From positions 1 through 64,000 of the forward strand of contig JANQML010000179.1 of NCBI GenBank assembly GCA_028280105.1: a stretch of 64,000 bases of DNA, read 5' to 3'. How positions within the stretch are numbered: the stretch's first letter is position 1; each line of letters starts with the position of its first letter. Under the pieces are notes generated by a model. It searched no databases, had not been told where the DNA came from, and worked only from the letters and a program-made list of their open reading frames with translations. Made by a program: the position numbers and the translations under genes. This document shows, piece by piece, positions 51,805 through 60,235 of the stretch. Origin of the DNA: Desulfobacula sp. (GTDB lineage: Bacteria > Desulfobacterota > Desulfobacteria > Desulfobacterales > Desulfobacteraceae).

Positions 51805-53010
51805 TTACTCCATGTTCAACATTTTTTTTGCCGCCGTTAACCGGTCATTCATCTGCCCGTCTTCAAGCGCTTCAGCCGCAATTTCAAGCATATCGGGAAT
51901 GGGGATATTCTGGGGGCATTTGTCCAAGCAGTCCCCGCACCGGATACAACCGGACGCATATCCGTTTTCGTCACTGCCGCTTAAAATGCCGCTGCAGCGG
52001 ATAACATACATAAACTTGGATTCCTTTTCGTTTTTATACAATTTGAGCCGGTTCAGGATTTCAAGCGCCCCCGGGATATTGACATTCTCAGGACAGGGCC
52101 TGCAGTACTCGCATCCCGTACAATCGACCATCATCAATTGCTTATATGTCCGGGCCGCCTGGCCGATCAATGACAGCTCTTGGCCTGAAAGGGAATTCGG
52201 TTCAGCCTGGCCTGCAATCTGAATATTTTCTTCAATGTGGGCTTCTTCATTCATTCCCGAAAGCACCGTGGTGACTTCGGGCCGGTCCATGACCCAGCGA
52301 AGGGCCCACTCAACCGGGGTCCGTTTCTGACCGGCCCTGTTCCAGATCTCTTTAATATCCGGCGGCGGCTCCGGCATCCCCAGGCTTCCCCCGCGCAGGG
52401 GCTCCATCACAATAACACCCAGATCCTTATCTGCCGCATATTCAAGACCTGCTGTGCCGGCCTGGTATTTTTCATCCAGATAATTGTACTGGATCTGGCA
52501 GAACTCCCATGGATAATCATCCACGATGGTTCTAAAATCATCAAAGAGCCCGTGAAACGAGAAACCGGCATAACGGATCCGGCCGCTCTCTTTGGCTCTG
52601 TCCAGAAAGTCAAGCACCCCCATCTGTTTGAGGCGGTCCCACATCGGTCCGGCCAGGTTATGGATCAGATAAAAGTCAACAGTTTCGGTTTGAAGTGATT
52701 TTAGCTGTTCATTGAGAAAAAAGTCCATATGCACCCGGTCCTTGACCATCCAGGACGGCAGCTTGGTTGCGATATAAACCTTGTTCCGGTATCCGTCATC
52801 CAGTGCTTTGCCCAGAAGGGGCTCGCTTTTACCGCCATGGTAAGGCCAGGCCGTATCAAAGTAGTTGACCCCGTTATCAACGGCATATCGAATCTGTTTG
52901 ATGGCGCGTTGCTCGTCAATGGACCGATCTTTATTCACCGGCAGGCGCATGCACCCGAAACCGAGAACAGACAGGTTTTCTTTTATTTTCGGCATGGTTC
53001 GATAGAGCAT
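51805..53010 (-). CDS. Aldo/keto reductase with C-terminal 4Fe-4S clusters
   Basis: A 401-residue protein. The N-terminal aldo/keto reductase barrel (~1-270) begins LGFGCMRLPVN and has YFDTAWPYHGG (catalytic Tyr/Asp region) and DFYLIHN. The C-terminal part has Cys groups CTGCEYCRPCP and CIRCGDCLDKCP, typical of two 4Fe-4S clusters in the ferredoxin-linked AKR group of anaerobes. It would couple carbonyl reduction to ferredoxin rather than only NADPH (inference). AAAGGATAAGATAAT precedes the ATG. First gene of a two-gene operon with the DadA-like gene. Confidence 0.87.
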   Translation of the reverse strand: MLYRTMPKIKENLSVLGFGCMRLPVNKDRSIDEQRAIKQIRYAVDNGVNYFDTAWPYHGGKSEPLLGKALDDGYRNKVYIATKLPSWMVKDRVHMDFFLNEQLKSLQTETVDFYLIHNLAGPMWDRLKQMGVLDFLDRAKESGRIRYAGFSFHGLFDDFRTIVDDYPWEFCQIQYNYLDEKYQAGTAGLEYAADKDLGVIVMEPLRGGSLGMPEPPPDIKEIWNRAGQKRTPVEWALRWVMDRPEVTTVLSGMNEEAHIEENIQIAGQAEPNSLSGQELSLIGQAARTYKQLMMVDCTGCEYCRPCPENVNIPGALEILNRLKLYKNEKESKFMYVIRCSGILSGSDENGYASGCIRCGDCLDKCPQNIPIPDMLEIAAEALEDGQMNDRLTAAKKMLNME

Positions 53011-53220
53011 ATTATCTTATCCTTTGAATGAAACCGTATTTTTGTTGTATACTCAAACGTTGGTGTATATATTACAAAAATAAGATCAAAATAAAAGCGA
53101 TAATCGGTTATCTCATAAATATAATAATGATTCGCTCCATTTAAAAAAGAATGCTGATGGTATGATTATCTCTCTTTTAGATCGGGGCGAAGATTTTTAT
53201 CTTAATAGAGGTTGGGAACC

Positions 53221-53691
53221 ATGCATGACAACGAACTGATCGATCACCCCGAAGGCGGGCGGTTTAAGGAGGTCTACCGGTCCCGGGACAGCGTCACCCA
53301 AGGCGGCCGCAGACGGGATGCGCTGACCCATATCTATTTTTCTCTAAAAAAGCATGAGGTGAGCCGGTTCCACAAAGTCGGCAGTGATGAGGTCTGGAAC
53401 CTTTATGAGGGCAGGGGGCTGACACTCTACCTGTGGGATGATGAAACCGGTATAATGAAGCAGGTTGAATTGTCTGCCGAAAAAAGGGAGTATTGCTGTG
53501 TGGTGCCTGCAGGGCTTTGGCAGGCAGCCGTTCCTTGTGACGATATTCTGGTCGGGTGCTCGGTCTCACCGGGATTTGAATTTGATGATTTTGAACTGAT
53601 AGATCCGAAAACCGAAACCGCTCAAATGATTTTAAGCCGGTTTCCCGGTTTGGGCCGTCTGATATATCCTGATCCGGAATTATCCGGATAA
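53221..53691 (+). CDS. Cupin-fold protein, DUF985/Cupin_5 type
   Basis: A 156-residue small beta-barrel protein. Start at ATG 53221 with GAGGTTGGG before it. Motifs are GGRFKEVYRS, ALTHIYFSLKKHEVSRFHKV, DEVWNLYEG, VVPAGLWQAAVP, and GCSVSPGFEFDDFEL, which define the family. Members bind sugar- or nucleotide-like ligands; the function is generally unknown. It is 35 bases upstream of the FosA-like gene and probably in one transcript with it. Confidence 0.85.
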   Translation: MHDNELIDHPEGGRFKEVYRSRDSVTQGGRRRDALTHIYFSLKKHEVSRFHKVGSDEVWNLYEGRGLTLYLWDDETGIMKQVELSAEKREYCCVVPAGLWQAAVPCDDILVGCSVSPGFEFDDFELIDPKTETAQMILSRFPGLGRLIYPDPELSG

Positions 53692-53726
53692 ATTAAACCC
53701 AAACAATCCACTGGAAATGAATCCGA

Positions 53727-54137
53727 ATGATAACAGGAATGAACCATATTACACTGGCTGTGACCGATATTGAAACGTCTTTTCAGTTTTATGCCGGTAT
53801 ATTGGGGTTAAAGCCGGCTGCAAAATGGAAAACCGGCGCATACTTCACTGCCGGCGATATCTGGTTTGCATTAAATCAGGATCCGGCAATCCTGGAATCA
53901 AAACGGCCGGACTATTCCCATATCTCATTTACCTGTGAACAATCTGAATTTAACGGGCTGAAAAAGAGGCTCACTGAGTTCGGGTGTACAAAATGGTCGG
54001 AAAATGAGTCAGAAGGAGAGTCATTCTATTTTCTTGACCCTGACGGCCATAAACTGGAAATTCATGTGGGTGATCTGCTGTCCCGGTTAAAGGAAATGAG
54101 AGACAACCCATGGGATGAATTTGAATTTTTTATTTAA
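53727..54137 (+). CDS. FosA-like glyoxalase-superfamily thiol transferase
   Basis: A 136-residue VOC-fold protein. Metal ligands expected in FosA are present: His7 (GMNHITLAV), His65 (DYSHISF) and Glu111 (GHKLEIHVG). SEGESFYFLDPDGHKLEIHVGDLLSRL matches the family's C-terminal part (core: FLDPDGHKLE). FosA adds glutathione or another thiol to fosfomycin. The native substrate in an environmental anaerobe may be different. Located between a cupin and a phosphoesterase gene. Resistance should not be assumed without testing. Confidence 0.82.
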   Translation: MITGMNHITLAVTDIETSFQFYAGILGLKPAAKWKTGAYFTAGDIWFALNQDPAILESKRPDYSHISFTCEQSEFNGLKKRLTEFGCTKWSENESEGESFYFLDPDGHKLEIHVGDLLSRLKEMRDNPWDEFEFFI

Positions 54138-54173
54138 TATTAAAAAAACGATGATGCTTGAGGTTGTTAACAG

Positions 54174-54908
54174 GTGAAGATGGCTGTCATAGCCGATATA
54201 CACGGCAATTATGAAGCTGCTGCCCGCGTGATTGAGGATATTGAAAAACAGGGGGTGGATACTGTTATCTCCCTGGGAGATAATATCGGTTACGGTGCTG
54301 ACCCGGAAAAGGTAATCCAGCTTGTTAAAAAGAACCGGATCATTTCTGTGCTGGGCAACCACGAACTGGCCTTGCTGGATGAGAAAGTGAAAGCCTGGTT
54401 TAAAAAGGACGGGGCAAAATCCGTTGAATATACAATCAACCATCTGTCAATGGATTCACAGGCCTTTATCCGGTCTTTTAAATTGAATCTATCTTTTCAT
54501 GACTGCTTTTTTGTACATGCATTTTATCCGGATTCGGTGCGGTTTTATGTTGACGAACTGGATGATTCCCAATTGCTGGACGCATTTAACCGGATGAACG
54601 AATCCGTCTGTTTTGTCGGCCATACCCATAAACGGCTGCTGGTTTACCCGGAACAGGGTCGGATTCATCTGGAAAAACTAAATCCCGGGAAAAAAACCTT
54701 ATCGCGAAATAAAAAATATTTTATCAATGCCGGAAGCGTCGGCCAGCCAAGAGACGGCTCATCCGGTGCCGCTTACCTGATCTGGGATACGGAACGATTT
54801 GAGGTTGAAATCAGGTCTGTGGCATATGATGTGGCAGCAGCCGCAACAAAAATCCGGAACGCCGGTCTGCCTGAAAGGTACGCCCGCATCCTTGAAGGGG
54901 AGGCCTGA
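54174..54908 (+). CDS. Calcineurin-like metallophosphoesterase
   Basis: A 244-residue phosphodiesterase of the YfcE/DR1281-like class. Metal-binding motifs in order are ADIHGN, LGDNIGYG, LGNHE, a His near the middle (FVHAFYP), and VGHTHK. GTG 54174 is preferred because V-K-M-AVIADIHGN matches family spacing; ATG 54180 is the alternative. The stop is 3 bases before the MITE-like copy B, so the element inserted immediately after the gene without breaking it. Confidence 0.85.
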   Translation: MKMAVIADIHGNYEAAARVIEDIEKQGVDTVISLGDNIGYGADPEKVIQLVKKNRIISVLGNHELALLDEKVKAWFKKDGAKSVEYTINHLSMDSQAFIRSFKLNLSFHDCFFVHAFYPDSVRFYVDELDDSQLLDAFNRMNESVCFVGHTHKRLLVYPEQGRIHLEKLNPGKKTLSRNKKYFINAGSVGQPRDGSSGAAYLIWDTERFEVEIRSVAYDVAAAATKIRNAGLPERYARILEGEA

Positions 54909-54911
54909 TTT

Positions 54912-55078
54912 AACCTCAACGTTGTATAAAAATTTTATCATAAAAGATGAAATCAGTTGACGATAAAACAAAAGCTTTGAATTTAAAGACGCCTTCAAGA
55001 CTTCAGCATAAGTGGGTTCCGCCATTTCATCTTTTTTTACAAATTCTTACCCTTCACGCTTTTTGCAACGATGAGGTT
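54912..55078 (-). mobile_element. 167-bp MITE-like element, copy B, inverted relative to copy A
   Basis: Ends AACCTCAACGTTG (54912-54924) and CAACGATGAGGTT (55066-55078) match those of copy A. Flanking bases extend the inverted match to 17 (ATTTAACC...GGTTAAAT). On the minus strand the mini-ORF starts at ATG 55025 and reads MAEPTYAEVLKASLNSK, differing from copy A at a few residues. It stays open through the whole element. It separates the phosphoesterase from the toxin-antitoxin island. Confidence 0.72.
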
Positions 55079-55175
55079 AAATCCGTTGCCAGACAATCAC
55101 CCCGATTCATGCGTCCATGTAAACCAAGGATTTTCACGAACAATACGTCCTTTGAACTCAGTTAAAATCAATGGG

Positions 55176-55409
55176 TTATTCCGCCCCAAAACTTTTTCTT
55201 GTTCGAGACTCCTTAACCGCATCGAGAATATCCTTAGTCGTCGCTTTTGTTTTTATACCGGCAACATCAAAAGGCGATTTGGAAGATTTTGAGAATACAA
55301 TTTTAAATGTCTCTCCTCCCCGCCGTTTGATAATAACCTCTTCGGATTTTGCAAGATCAAGAACAGTGGCAAGCTTTTGCCGTGCTTCTGAATACGTATA
55401 AACCTTCAT
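55176..55409 (-). CDS. Type II antitoxin, Phd/YefM-like
   Basis: A 77-residue protein whose N-terminus VYTYSEARQKLATVLDLAKSEE and VIIKRRGGETFKIV match Phd/YefM antitoxins (DNA-binding N-terminal part, short core EARQKLATVLD). The C-terminal half would neutralise the PIN toxin. Its start overlaps the toxin stop by 4 bases (ATGA), giving a toxin-first order. The region 55079-55175 before the element holds no gene. Confidence 0.8.
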   Translation of the reverse strand: MKVYTYSEARQKLATVLDLAKSEEVIIKRRGGETFKIVFSKSSKSPFDVAGIKTKATTKDILDAVKESRTRKSFGAE

Positions 55410-55804
55410 TTGTCCACCTCAATGATATCAATACTTAAATCCCTGGCGACTTCAATCATGCGTTGGTCAAGAGTCAACAATGGGCTGCGTTGCGAAAGAG
55501 CGCAGATCAAGAAATAGGCATCATATGCATATATGTTGAATTTAGATGCTGTTTTTAATGCATCACGGATATCAACCGTGCGCAAATCAACAGGAATTTG
55601 CTGTATCGAATCCCAAACAACGAATATATCTTCAGGTGATAGCCGTCCCCTTTTGAGCATTGCAGACAATGCGTTTCCAATTTCAAAAGGTAAAATTTCA
55701 GGGGCAATTAAATCAGCCCCCTGAGTAAGCCTGATTATCTCGTCTCGTTCTGCTTTAAAAAGAGTAACCGCCAAAAAGATATTTGTATCTGCTATAATTT
55801 TCAT
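55406..55804 (-). CDS. vapC: PIN-domain toxin, VapC-like
   Basis: Predicted metal-dependent RNase toxin of 132 residues. Acidic active-site residues of the PIN fold are visible: Asp6 (IADTNIF), Glu41 (FEIGNAL), Asp95 (YAYDAYF) and Asp113 (TLDQR). ATG 55804 is chosen because the PIN motif starts there and the promoter ends just before it. No Shine-Dalgarno is present, consistent with a leaderless transcript. It precedes its Phd-like antitoxin, reversed from the usual antitoxin-first order. Confidence 0.85.
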   Translation of the reverse strand: MKIIADTNIFLAVTLFKAERDEIIRLTQGADLIAPEILPFEIGNALSAMLKRGRLSPEDIFVVWDSIQQIPVDLRTVDIRDALKTASKFNIYAYDAYFLICALSQRSPLLTLDQRMIEVARDLSIDIIEVDK

Positions 55805-55806
55805 AG

Positions 55807-55840
55807 GTACAATTGTACGCTTGATTAAAATATCTGTCAA
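55807..55840 (-). promoter_or_regulatory. Promoter with overlapping palindromic operator of the PIN toxin-antitoxin pair
   Basis: On the minus strand TTGACA (55835-55840), 17 bases, TACAAT (55812-55817) is near consensus. The -10 lies inside the perfect palindrome GTACAATTGTAC (55807-55818). Only seven bases separate the -10 from the ATG at 55804, so transcription should start at or next to the start codon. A repressor on the palindrome would block RNA polymerase directly. Confidence 0.65.
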
Positions 55841-56001
55841 GAAAAATTGTTTATTCGGATAGCTGCCACAAAGGAAATCAGAAATGCTAAGGTACGCACG
55901 ATGGTATAAAAGCGTACCAGGCTGATTTTGAAAAAGTCAGTTCTGGCAGAAGCAATGTTGGCTATTGGTGTTCAGTATATATAGAAAGTCTTTAAAATTT
56001 T

Positions 56002-56382
56002 TTATTCCCCGGTTTTAAGATCTGAAATGATGAGATCAATTGTTTTGGAAAGCAAGGGGATATCTTCTTTACACGTATTAAATATTTCTACGGCATCAAT
56101 ATTGAAATAATCGTGGACCACAATATTTCGCATTCCCTTTATCTCAACCCATGGAATTTCCGGGTATTCTTTGAGTAGCGAGTGATTCGTAATTTTATCA
56201 ATTTTTTTTACAAGCTCTCCTATCACAATCAGCGGCATGCATAACAGATCAAGCCGCTCTGCACCGGTGGGAGAGTCTGTTAAATCGTAAACAGAATTGA
56301 TGGATTGAAATCTGATTTGGATGCTATTTACGGAATCCTGTAATTTTTGCAATAAATCTAAAAGGATTTCATGGTCATACAT
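56002..56382 (-). CDS. hepT: HepT-like toxin (DUF86, HEPN RNase)
   Basis: A 126-residue helical protein with the HEPN motif RNIVVHDY (RX4HXY, near residues 85-92). ATG 56382 is chosen because AAGG is 8 bases upstream and it overlaps the mntA stop by 8 bases (ATGTATGA). HepT/MntA pairs form a type VII toxin-antitoxin system in which MntA adds AMP to HepT at the Tyr of this motif (established for homologues). The gap 55841-56001 before the vapC promoter shows no gene. Confidence 0.87.
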   Translation of the reverse strand: MYDHEILLDLLQKLQDSVNSIQIRFQSINSVYDLTDSPTGAERLDLLCMPLIVIGELVKKIDKITNHSLLKEYPEIPWVEIKGMRNIVVHDYFNIDAVEIFNTCKEDIPLLSKTIDLIISDLKTGE

Positions 56383-56668
56383 AAATGACATCCTTCTTGA
56401 TGCGTTCTTTTAAAAGAGGGCTTAGATTTTCCCGGTAGGAGACAATGTCGACGGATTCTCCAAGAAATGTCTCCAGGCTCATTTTTAGCCCGATCCTGTT
56501 TAAAAGATTTCGTTTGCTGAGCTCAACAACAATGTCGATGTCACTGTTTTTCATAGCTGTTCCCCTGGCTGCAGAGCCGAAAACCCCCATTTTTGTTACA
56601 CCGAATCGTGCGGCTTGCTTTTGTTTGTACTCTTTTAGAAGTGTGATAATCTGTTCTTGATTCAGCAT
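56375..56668 (-). CDS. mntA: MntA-like minimal nucleotidyltransferase antitoxin
   Basis: A 97-residue nucleotidyltransferase with GSX10DXD: Gly31-Ser32, Asp43 and Asp45 in GSAARGTAMKNSDIDIVVE (core GSAARG...DID). It would AMPylate the HepT partner encoded immediately downstream. AGGA lies 8 bases before the ATG. Start codons and overlap indicate a two-gene operon, antitoxin first. Confidence 0.88.
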   Translation of the reverse strand: MLNQEQIITLLKEYKQKQAARFGVTKMGVFGSAARGTAMKNSDIDIVVELSKRNLLNRIGLKMSLETFLGESVDIVSYRENLSPLLKERIKKDVIYV

Positions 56669-56910
56669 TTGTTTTATCCTGGTCTTTTATGAGCTGTATT
56701 GACCCGCCACTGGAAGAAGAAATAAACGCCAATCCAGCAGGGACTATAGAGGTATTTGATTATAAACATAGTCCGGGGTTATAAATTACTTAACCTCTTC
56801 TTCCTTTTAATTGTTTCGAGGTGCTTAAAATTTTGATATATTTATTAATTTTATAACTTTGGAGTAGCATGGTAATAAATAAAACACTGCTTGTTTTTAT
56901 AATGCATCGT

Positions 56911-56969
56911 TTTTAAAGGTAAATACACTTTTAAATTGTGCTATTTAATTCAGCACAATACCTTTAAAA
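56911..56969. repeat. Compound inverted repeat in the gap 56669-56986
   Basis: Outer arms TTTTAAAGGTA (56911-56921) and TACCTTTAAAA (56959-56969) are perfect. Inner arms ATTGTGCT (56935-56942) and AGCACAAT (56952-56959) are also perfect. The rest of this 318-base AT-rich gap has no gene. It may be a bidirectional transcript end or the end of a lost element. Confidence 0.5.
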
Positions 56970-56986
56970 TTCAAATTAAAATAAAC

Positions 56987-57247
56987 TTAATCACCTTGTG
57001 ATTGATAAAAGACTCCGTTTTTCCATAGTTCGTATTCACTGATATCGATCATCTCATTCCAATAGACAGCATAGCCGCCCGGTTCCACCTTAATATTTTT
57101 AAAAAAGGCATGATCTTTGAGAGGTGAGAATATATCATTGCTTAGCAATCTGCTGACATCATAAAGCTTGACCTCACCATTATCAAAAGTCACAACGATC
57201 GTTTTTTGATCAGCAACGACTGCAGCTTTAATTTTTGGTACAACCAT
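56987..57247 (-). CDS. DUF2442-domain protein
   Basis: An 86-residue small protein. The central motif TIVVTFDNGEVKLYDVSRLL and the C-terminal GGYAVYWNEMIDISEYELW are typical of DUF2442 (core VYWNEMIDIS). The family often sits beside DUF4160 proteins in pairs that behave like toxin-antitoxin or stress modules; the function is not established. GGAG 9 bases before the ATG overlaps the end of the partner gene. Confidence 0.8.
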   Translation of the reverse strand: MVVPKIKAAVVADQKTIVVTFDNGEVKLYDVSRLLSNDIFSPLKDHAFFKNIKVEPGGYAVYWNEMIDISEYELWKNGVFYQSQGD

Positions 57248-57255
57248 TTTGCAGA

Positions 57256-57503
57256 TTACTCCAAAGGTGGTAGCTTTTTAAATTCCTGAGATTCCCATAT
57301 GGTCTTCAAATCCACTTGATAATTTTTAGCCCATTCTACAACAAGTTTTCGAGCTCTTACCGGAAGATCTCCCTCGATAACTTCCAAAGTATCTATATCA
57401 AAAAGGGTGATATATTTCCGTAAACAGCATGGAAATGCGGTGGTGGATGGTCCCCAAAAAAGAGCTTGATGATGATTCCATAAAATCTGGTGATTTCAGG
57501 CAT
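57256..57503 (-). pseudogene. DUF4160-domain gene with a single-base frameshift
   Basis: From ATG 57503 the frame reads MPEITRFYGIIIKLFFGDHP and PPHFHAVYG, the DUF4160 start. It then breaks; a one-base shift near 57415-57419 restores TLFDIDTLEVIEGDLPVRAR and VVEWAKNYQVDL to a TAA at 57256-57258. Adding one A within GGAAAT repairs the family sequence. Either the gene is newly broken or the base is a sequencing error. It pairs with the DUF2442 gene directly downstream. No gene is visible from 57504 to 57629. Confidence 0.75.
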
Positions 57504-57629
57504 TTTTATTCCCTATTCGCCTCTCAGTTTTGTTTGTAATGATACTTTGAATCCGTTTCTTTTTCAATTCTTTTGATCCTTCTGATAATTTTAATTTCCA
57601 AATAATTCGTAGAAGAACGGAACCTGTTG

Positions 57630-59078
57630 CTATGGCGGCAAACTGCAAACCCCCTTAACAAAATAGCCATCCAGGATATCGGAAGAAGTGACAAAACCCA
57701 TCTCGATATTGACCAGCCAGAACGCCTTGAAAGACCGGGCATCACCGCTCCAGATGGTGTTCTGGATGAAAGAGAAGACCGGTTCGAGGCAAAAGTTTTC
57801 CCCGGGCGGCGGGGGATTGAGCAGGGATAAGAGTTCATTGACCGTGGGCAGCCGCCAGGTGTCAAATCCGCCGTGTCTCTCTTTTTTCAGTCGCTCAATA
57901 TAGGCTGTCGCAGCGTTTAAGTCCATCGGATACCGGGACCCGGATTGCTGCCAGACAAGTCCCGTGGCCTGGTCGGTAACGGTGCTGCTTCCTGAGATTT
58001 GAAAATTGTTTGCCAGGTATCTGTTGGGACGGTCCAGTTCGTCTATGTCAAATACCGACCGGGCCCTTCTTGCAATAATCCGCTGGGCTGTTGACCGAAG
58101 GGTCAACGGCGGCGGTGTTGAAAAGTGTTTCAAGGACGGAGAGGTCCGGGAACCGGCGGACCGTTTGCATTCCTCATCCTTTTTGATCCGGTATCTTTTA
58201 AAAACGGAATCAGCCGCGCCGGCCATGTCTGGCGCCGTTTTAAAGCGGTCACCGGGTTCAGTTGCCATGGATTTGGCGATAAACCCATCCCAGGTCTCAT
58301 CCAGCTCCGGGTTTAACAGACTCGGCTGTTTGTATTTTTTTACCCGGGGAAGCCTGCCGGTCAGCATGCGGTACATCAATACGCCGCCGGAGTAAAGATC
58401 GGCCCTGTGGTCTGCGTTTTCCGGTGATTTGACCTGTTCCGGAGCGGCATAATGCTTTGTACCGATAAAGAGGTCTTCTTTTTTTGCACCGTCCCTTGAG
58501 ACACGGGGCTCCCCTCTTTTTTTCGACAGGCCGAAATCGGTAATTTTAACATTGCCTTCATGGGTGAGCATTATATTGAACGGTTTAATGTCCCGGTGAA
58601 CAATCCCTGACCGGTGCAACCGACCAAGCCCGTTCAGAATTTGAATGAGGAGCCGGGTCGCTCTTTTTACCGGAACTGTTCTTGATACCGCATCTGCCCA
58701 ATAGGTCTCTTTTAAATCGGTCCCCAGGTTGTGAGGGAAAAATTCCATGAGATAAAACATGGGATCGTTTTCCGATTCAAATCTGAAAACATCAACCACG
58801 TGTGGATGGTGGATGTTAGATATGACGGATGCCTCATTCATGAATCGATCGCGAACCCATTTGAAGCCCATTTTTTCAACGAGTTTGGGGCTGGGGTCCA
58901 GAATCTTTAATGCGGCGATTTTATGGGTTTCGGGCATCAACACTTTATATACCGACCCCATTGAACCTTTGCCGAGTCTTTCGCGTATGGTGTATGGCCC
59001 TATGGTTTTCAATCTTTCCCCACTCTCATCCGGGTCGTTAGGGACCCATCCCGGATGACGGTTAATTTTATTGGGCAT
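57630..59078 (-). CDS. Ser/Thr protein kinase fused to an Lcl (DUF1566) domain
   Basis: A 482-residue protein. A Hanks-type kinase occupies ~25-300: Gly loop GKGSMGSVYK, catalytic Lys in ALKIL, catalytic loop HRDIKPFNIML, DFG in TDFGLSKK, and APEQ. A linker without a clear membrane span leads to a C-terminal Lcl/DUF1566 domain (~355-480; ATGLVWQQSG, AATAYIERL, WRLPTVNELLSLL). Such Lcl domains are usually carbohydrate- or surface-associated modules. The fusion suggests kinase regulation by, or of, a bound ligand (inference). No phosphatase is next to it. Confidence 0.85.
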   Translation of the reverse strand: MPNKINRHPGWVPNDPDESGERLKTIGPYTIRERLGKGSMGSVYKVLMPETHKIAALKILDPSPKLVEKMGFKWVRDRFMNEASVISNIHHPHVVDVFRFESENDPMFYLMEFFPHNLGTDLKETYWADAVSRTVPVKRATRLLIQILNGLGRLHRSGIVHRDIKPFNIMLTHEGNVKITDFGLSKKRGEPRVSRDGAKKEDLFIGTKHYAAPEQVKSPENADHRADLYSGGVLMYRMLTGRLPRVKKYKQPSLLNPELDETWDGFIAKSMATEPGDRFKTAPDMAGAADSVFKRYRIKKDEECKRSAGSRTSPSLKHFSTPPPLTLRSTAQRIIARRARSVFDIDELDRPNRYLANNFQISGSSTVTDQATGLVWQQSGSRYPMDLNAATAYIERLKKERHGGFDTWRLPTVNELLSLLNPPPPGENFCLEPVFSFIQNTIWSGDARSFKAFWLVNIEMGFVTSSDILDGYFVKGVCSLPP

Positions 59079-59281
59079 CTATATTAAATATTAAGGATAA
59101 TGAGAAAGCAATCTCTTTCAGTTTCCAATTCAACTCTGTTAAAGGGCCAGGGCCCAAGGTTTGGGTTTACACTGTTTTAAAATATTGTTAAAGAGTTACA
59201 CGGCAAAAACAGAATACGTATCGGGATATTAAAGAATCATAAAACATTATCCATTCGGAAAGAGACTGACAAGGATAGACC

Positions 59282-60202
59282 ATGAACCAGAGAACGGTAA
59301 CCACCGTAATTGACCCTGAAAAATGTATCGGCTGCGGTGCCTGTGTGCGTGTCTGCCCCTCTGATACCATCACCGTTGTTGACGGGACTGCCCGTGTCAC
59401 CGGTGATAAATCGTTATCCTGCGGCCATTGCATGGGAGTCTGCCCTGAAAATGCCGTCTGCGTGAAGGCACTGGATACGGAGATGAGCCGGTTTGATACC
59501 TTTGATCTGAATCCGGACTGGATGGGGTTTGGCGAGTTTTCCACCCCGGATCTGGTCCGGCTCATGGCTTCCAGGCGGTCCTGCAGAAATTTTAAAGACA
59601 AGCCGGTTGAAAAGGAGGTGCTCAACGATCTGATTAAGGCAGGTGCTTTGGCGCCATCCGGAACCAACAGCCAGGCATGGACCTTTACCTGCCTGTCCGA
59701 CCGGAAAGCAGTACTTGATTTTGCCGGACTGATAAAGGACTTTTTCATAAGGCTTAATAAAAAAGCGGAAAACCCGTTACTGAGAAAAGGGCTTCGTCTC
59801 CTGGGCAAGACCGAATTGGACGATTATTACAACGAATATTACGAATCAACCCAAACAGCCATGGAAGAGATGGAAACCTGTCAAAGAGACCGCCTGTTCC
59901 ACGGCGCACCTGCCTGCATTCTTATCGGCTCCGATCCGACGGCCAGCTGTCCCAGTGAAGATGCGCTTCTGGCGGCATCACATATCCTTCTTTCCGCCCA
60001 CGCCATGGGGCTGGGGTCGTGTCTTATCGGGTTTGCCGTTGCCGCCATGAAGTCAGACCGGCAGATTCAGAAAAAGATGAATATCCCGGGAAAAGAAAAT
60101 ATCTATGCCGTTATTGCTTTGGGATATCCGGATGAATCCTACTTACGGATCACAGGCAGGAAAAAACCGGTTGTCCGGTTCAGACCGACCCCCGAGGTAT
60201 GA
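59282..60202 (+). CDS. Ferredoxin-domain nitroreductase
   Basis: A 306-residue protein with two N-terminal 4Fe-4S motifs, CIGCGACVRVCP and CGHCMGVCP (~residues 15-55). An FMN nitroreductase domain (~85-300) follows, with SRRSCRNFKDKPVE, GALAPSGTNSQ and GAPACILIGSD. These fused enzymes are common in anaerobes and accept electrons from ferredoxin. The physiological substrate is unknown. AAGGATAGACC precedes the ATG. The 203-base gap upstream (59079-59281) holds no other feature that I can support. Confidence 0.87.
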   Translation: MNQRTVTTVIDPEKCIGCGACVRVCPSDTITVVDGTARVTGDKSLSCGHCMGVCPENAVCVKALDTEMSRFDTFDLNPDWMGFGEFSTPDLVRLMASRRSCRNFKDKPVEKEVLNDLIKAGALAPSGTNSQAWTFTCLSDRKAVLDFAGLIKDFFIRLNKKAENPLLRKGLRLLGKTELDDYYNEYYESTQTAMEEMETCQRDRLFHGAPACILIGSDPTASCPSEDALLAASHILLSAHAMGLGSCLIGFAVAAMKSDRQIQKKMNIPGKENIYAVIALGYPDESYLRITGRKKPVVRFRPTPEV

Positions 60203-60235
60203 CAGGGCATTTATGAATAAAAACAGCAGACTCCC

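Noticed and set aside
53727-54137. A resistance island around the FosA-like gene
   Set aside because: No integron, transposase or other resistance gene is nearby; base composition is like the neighbours.
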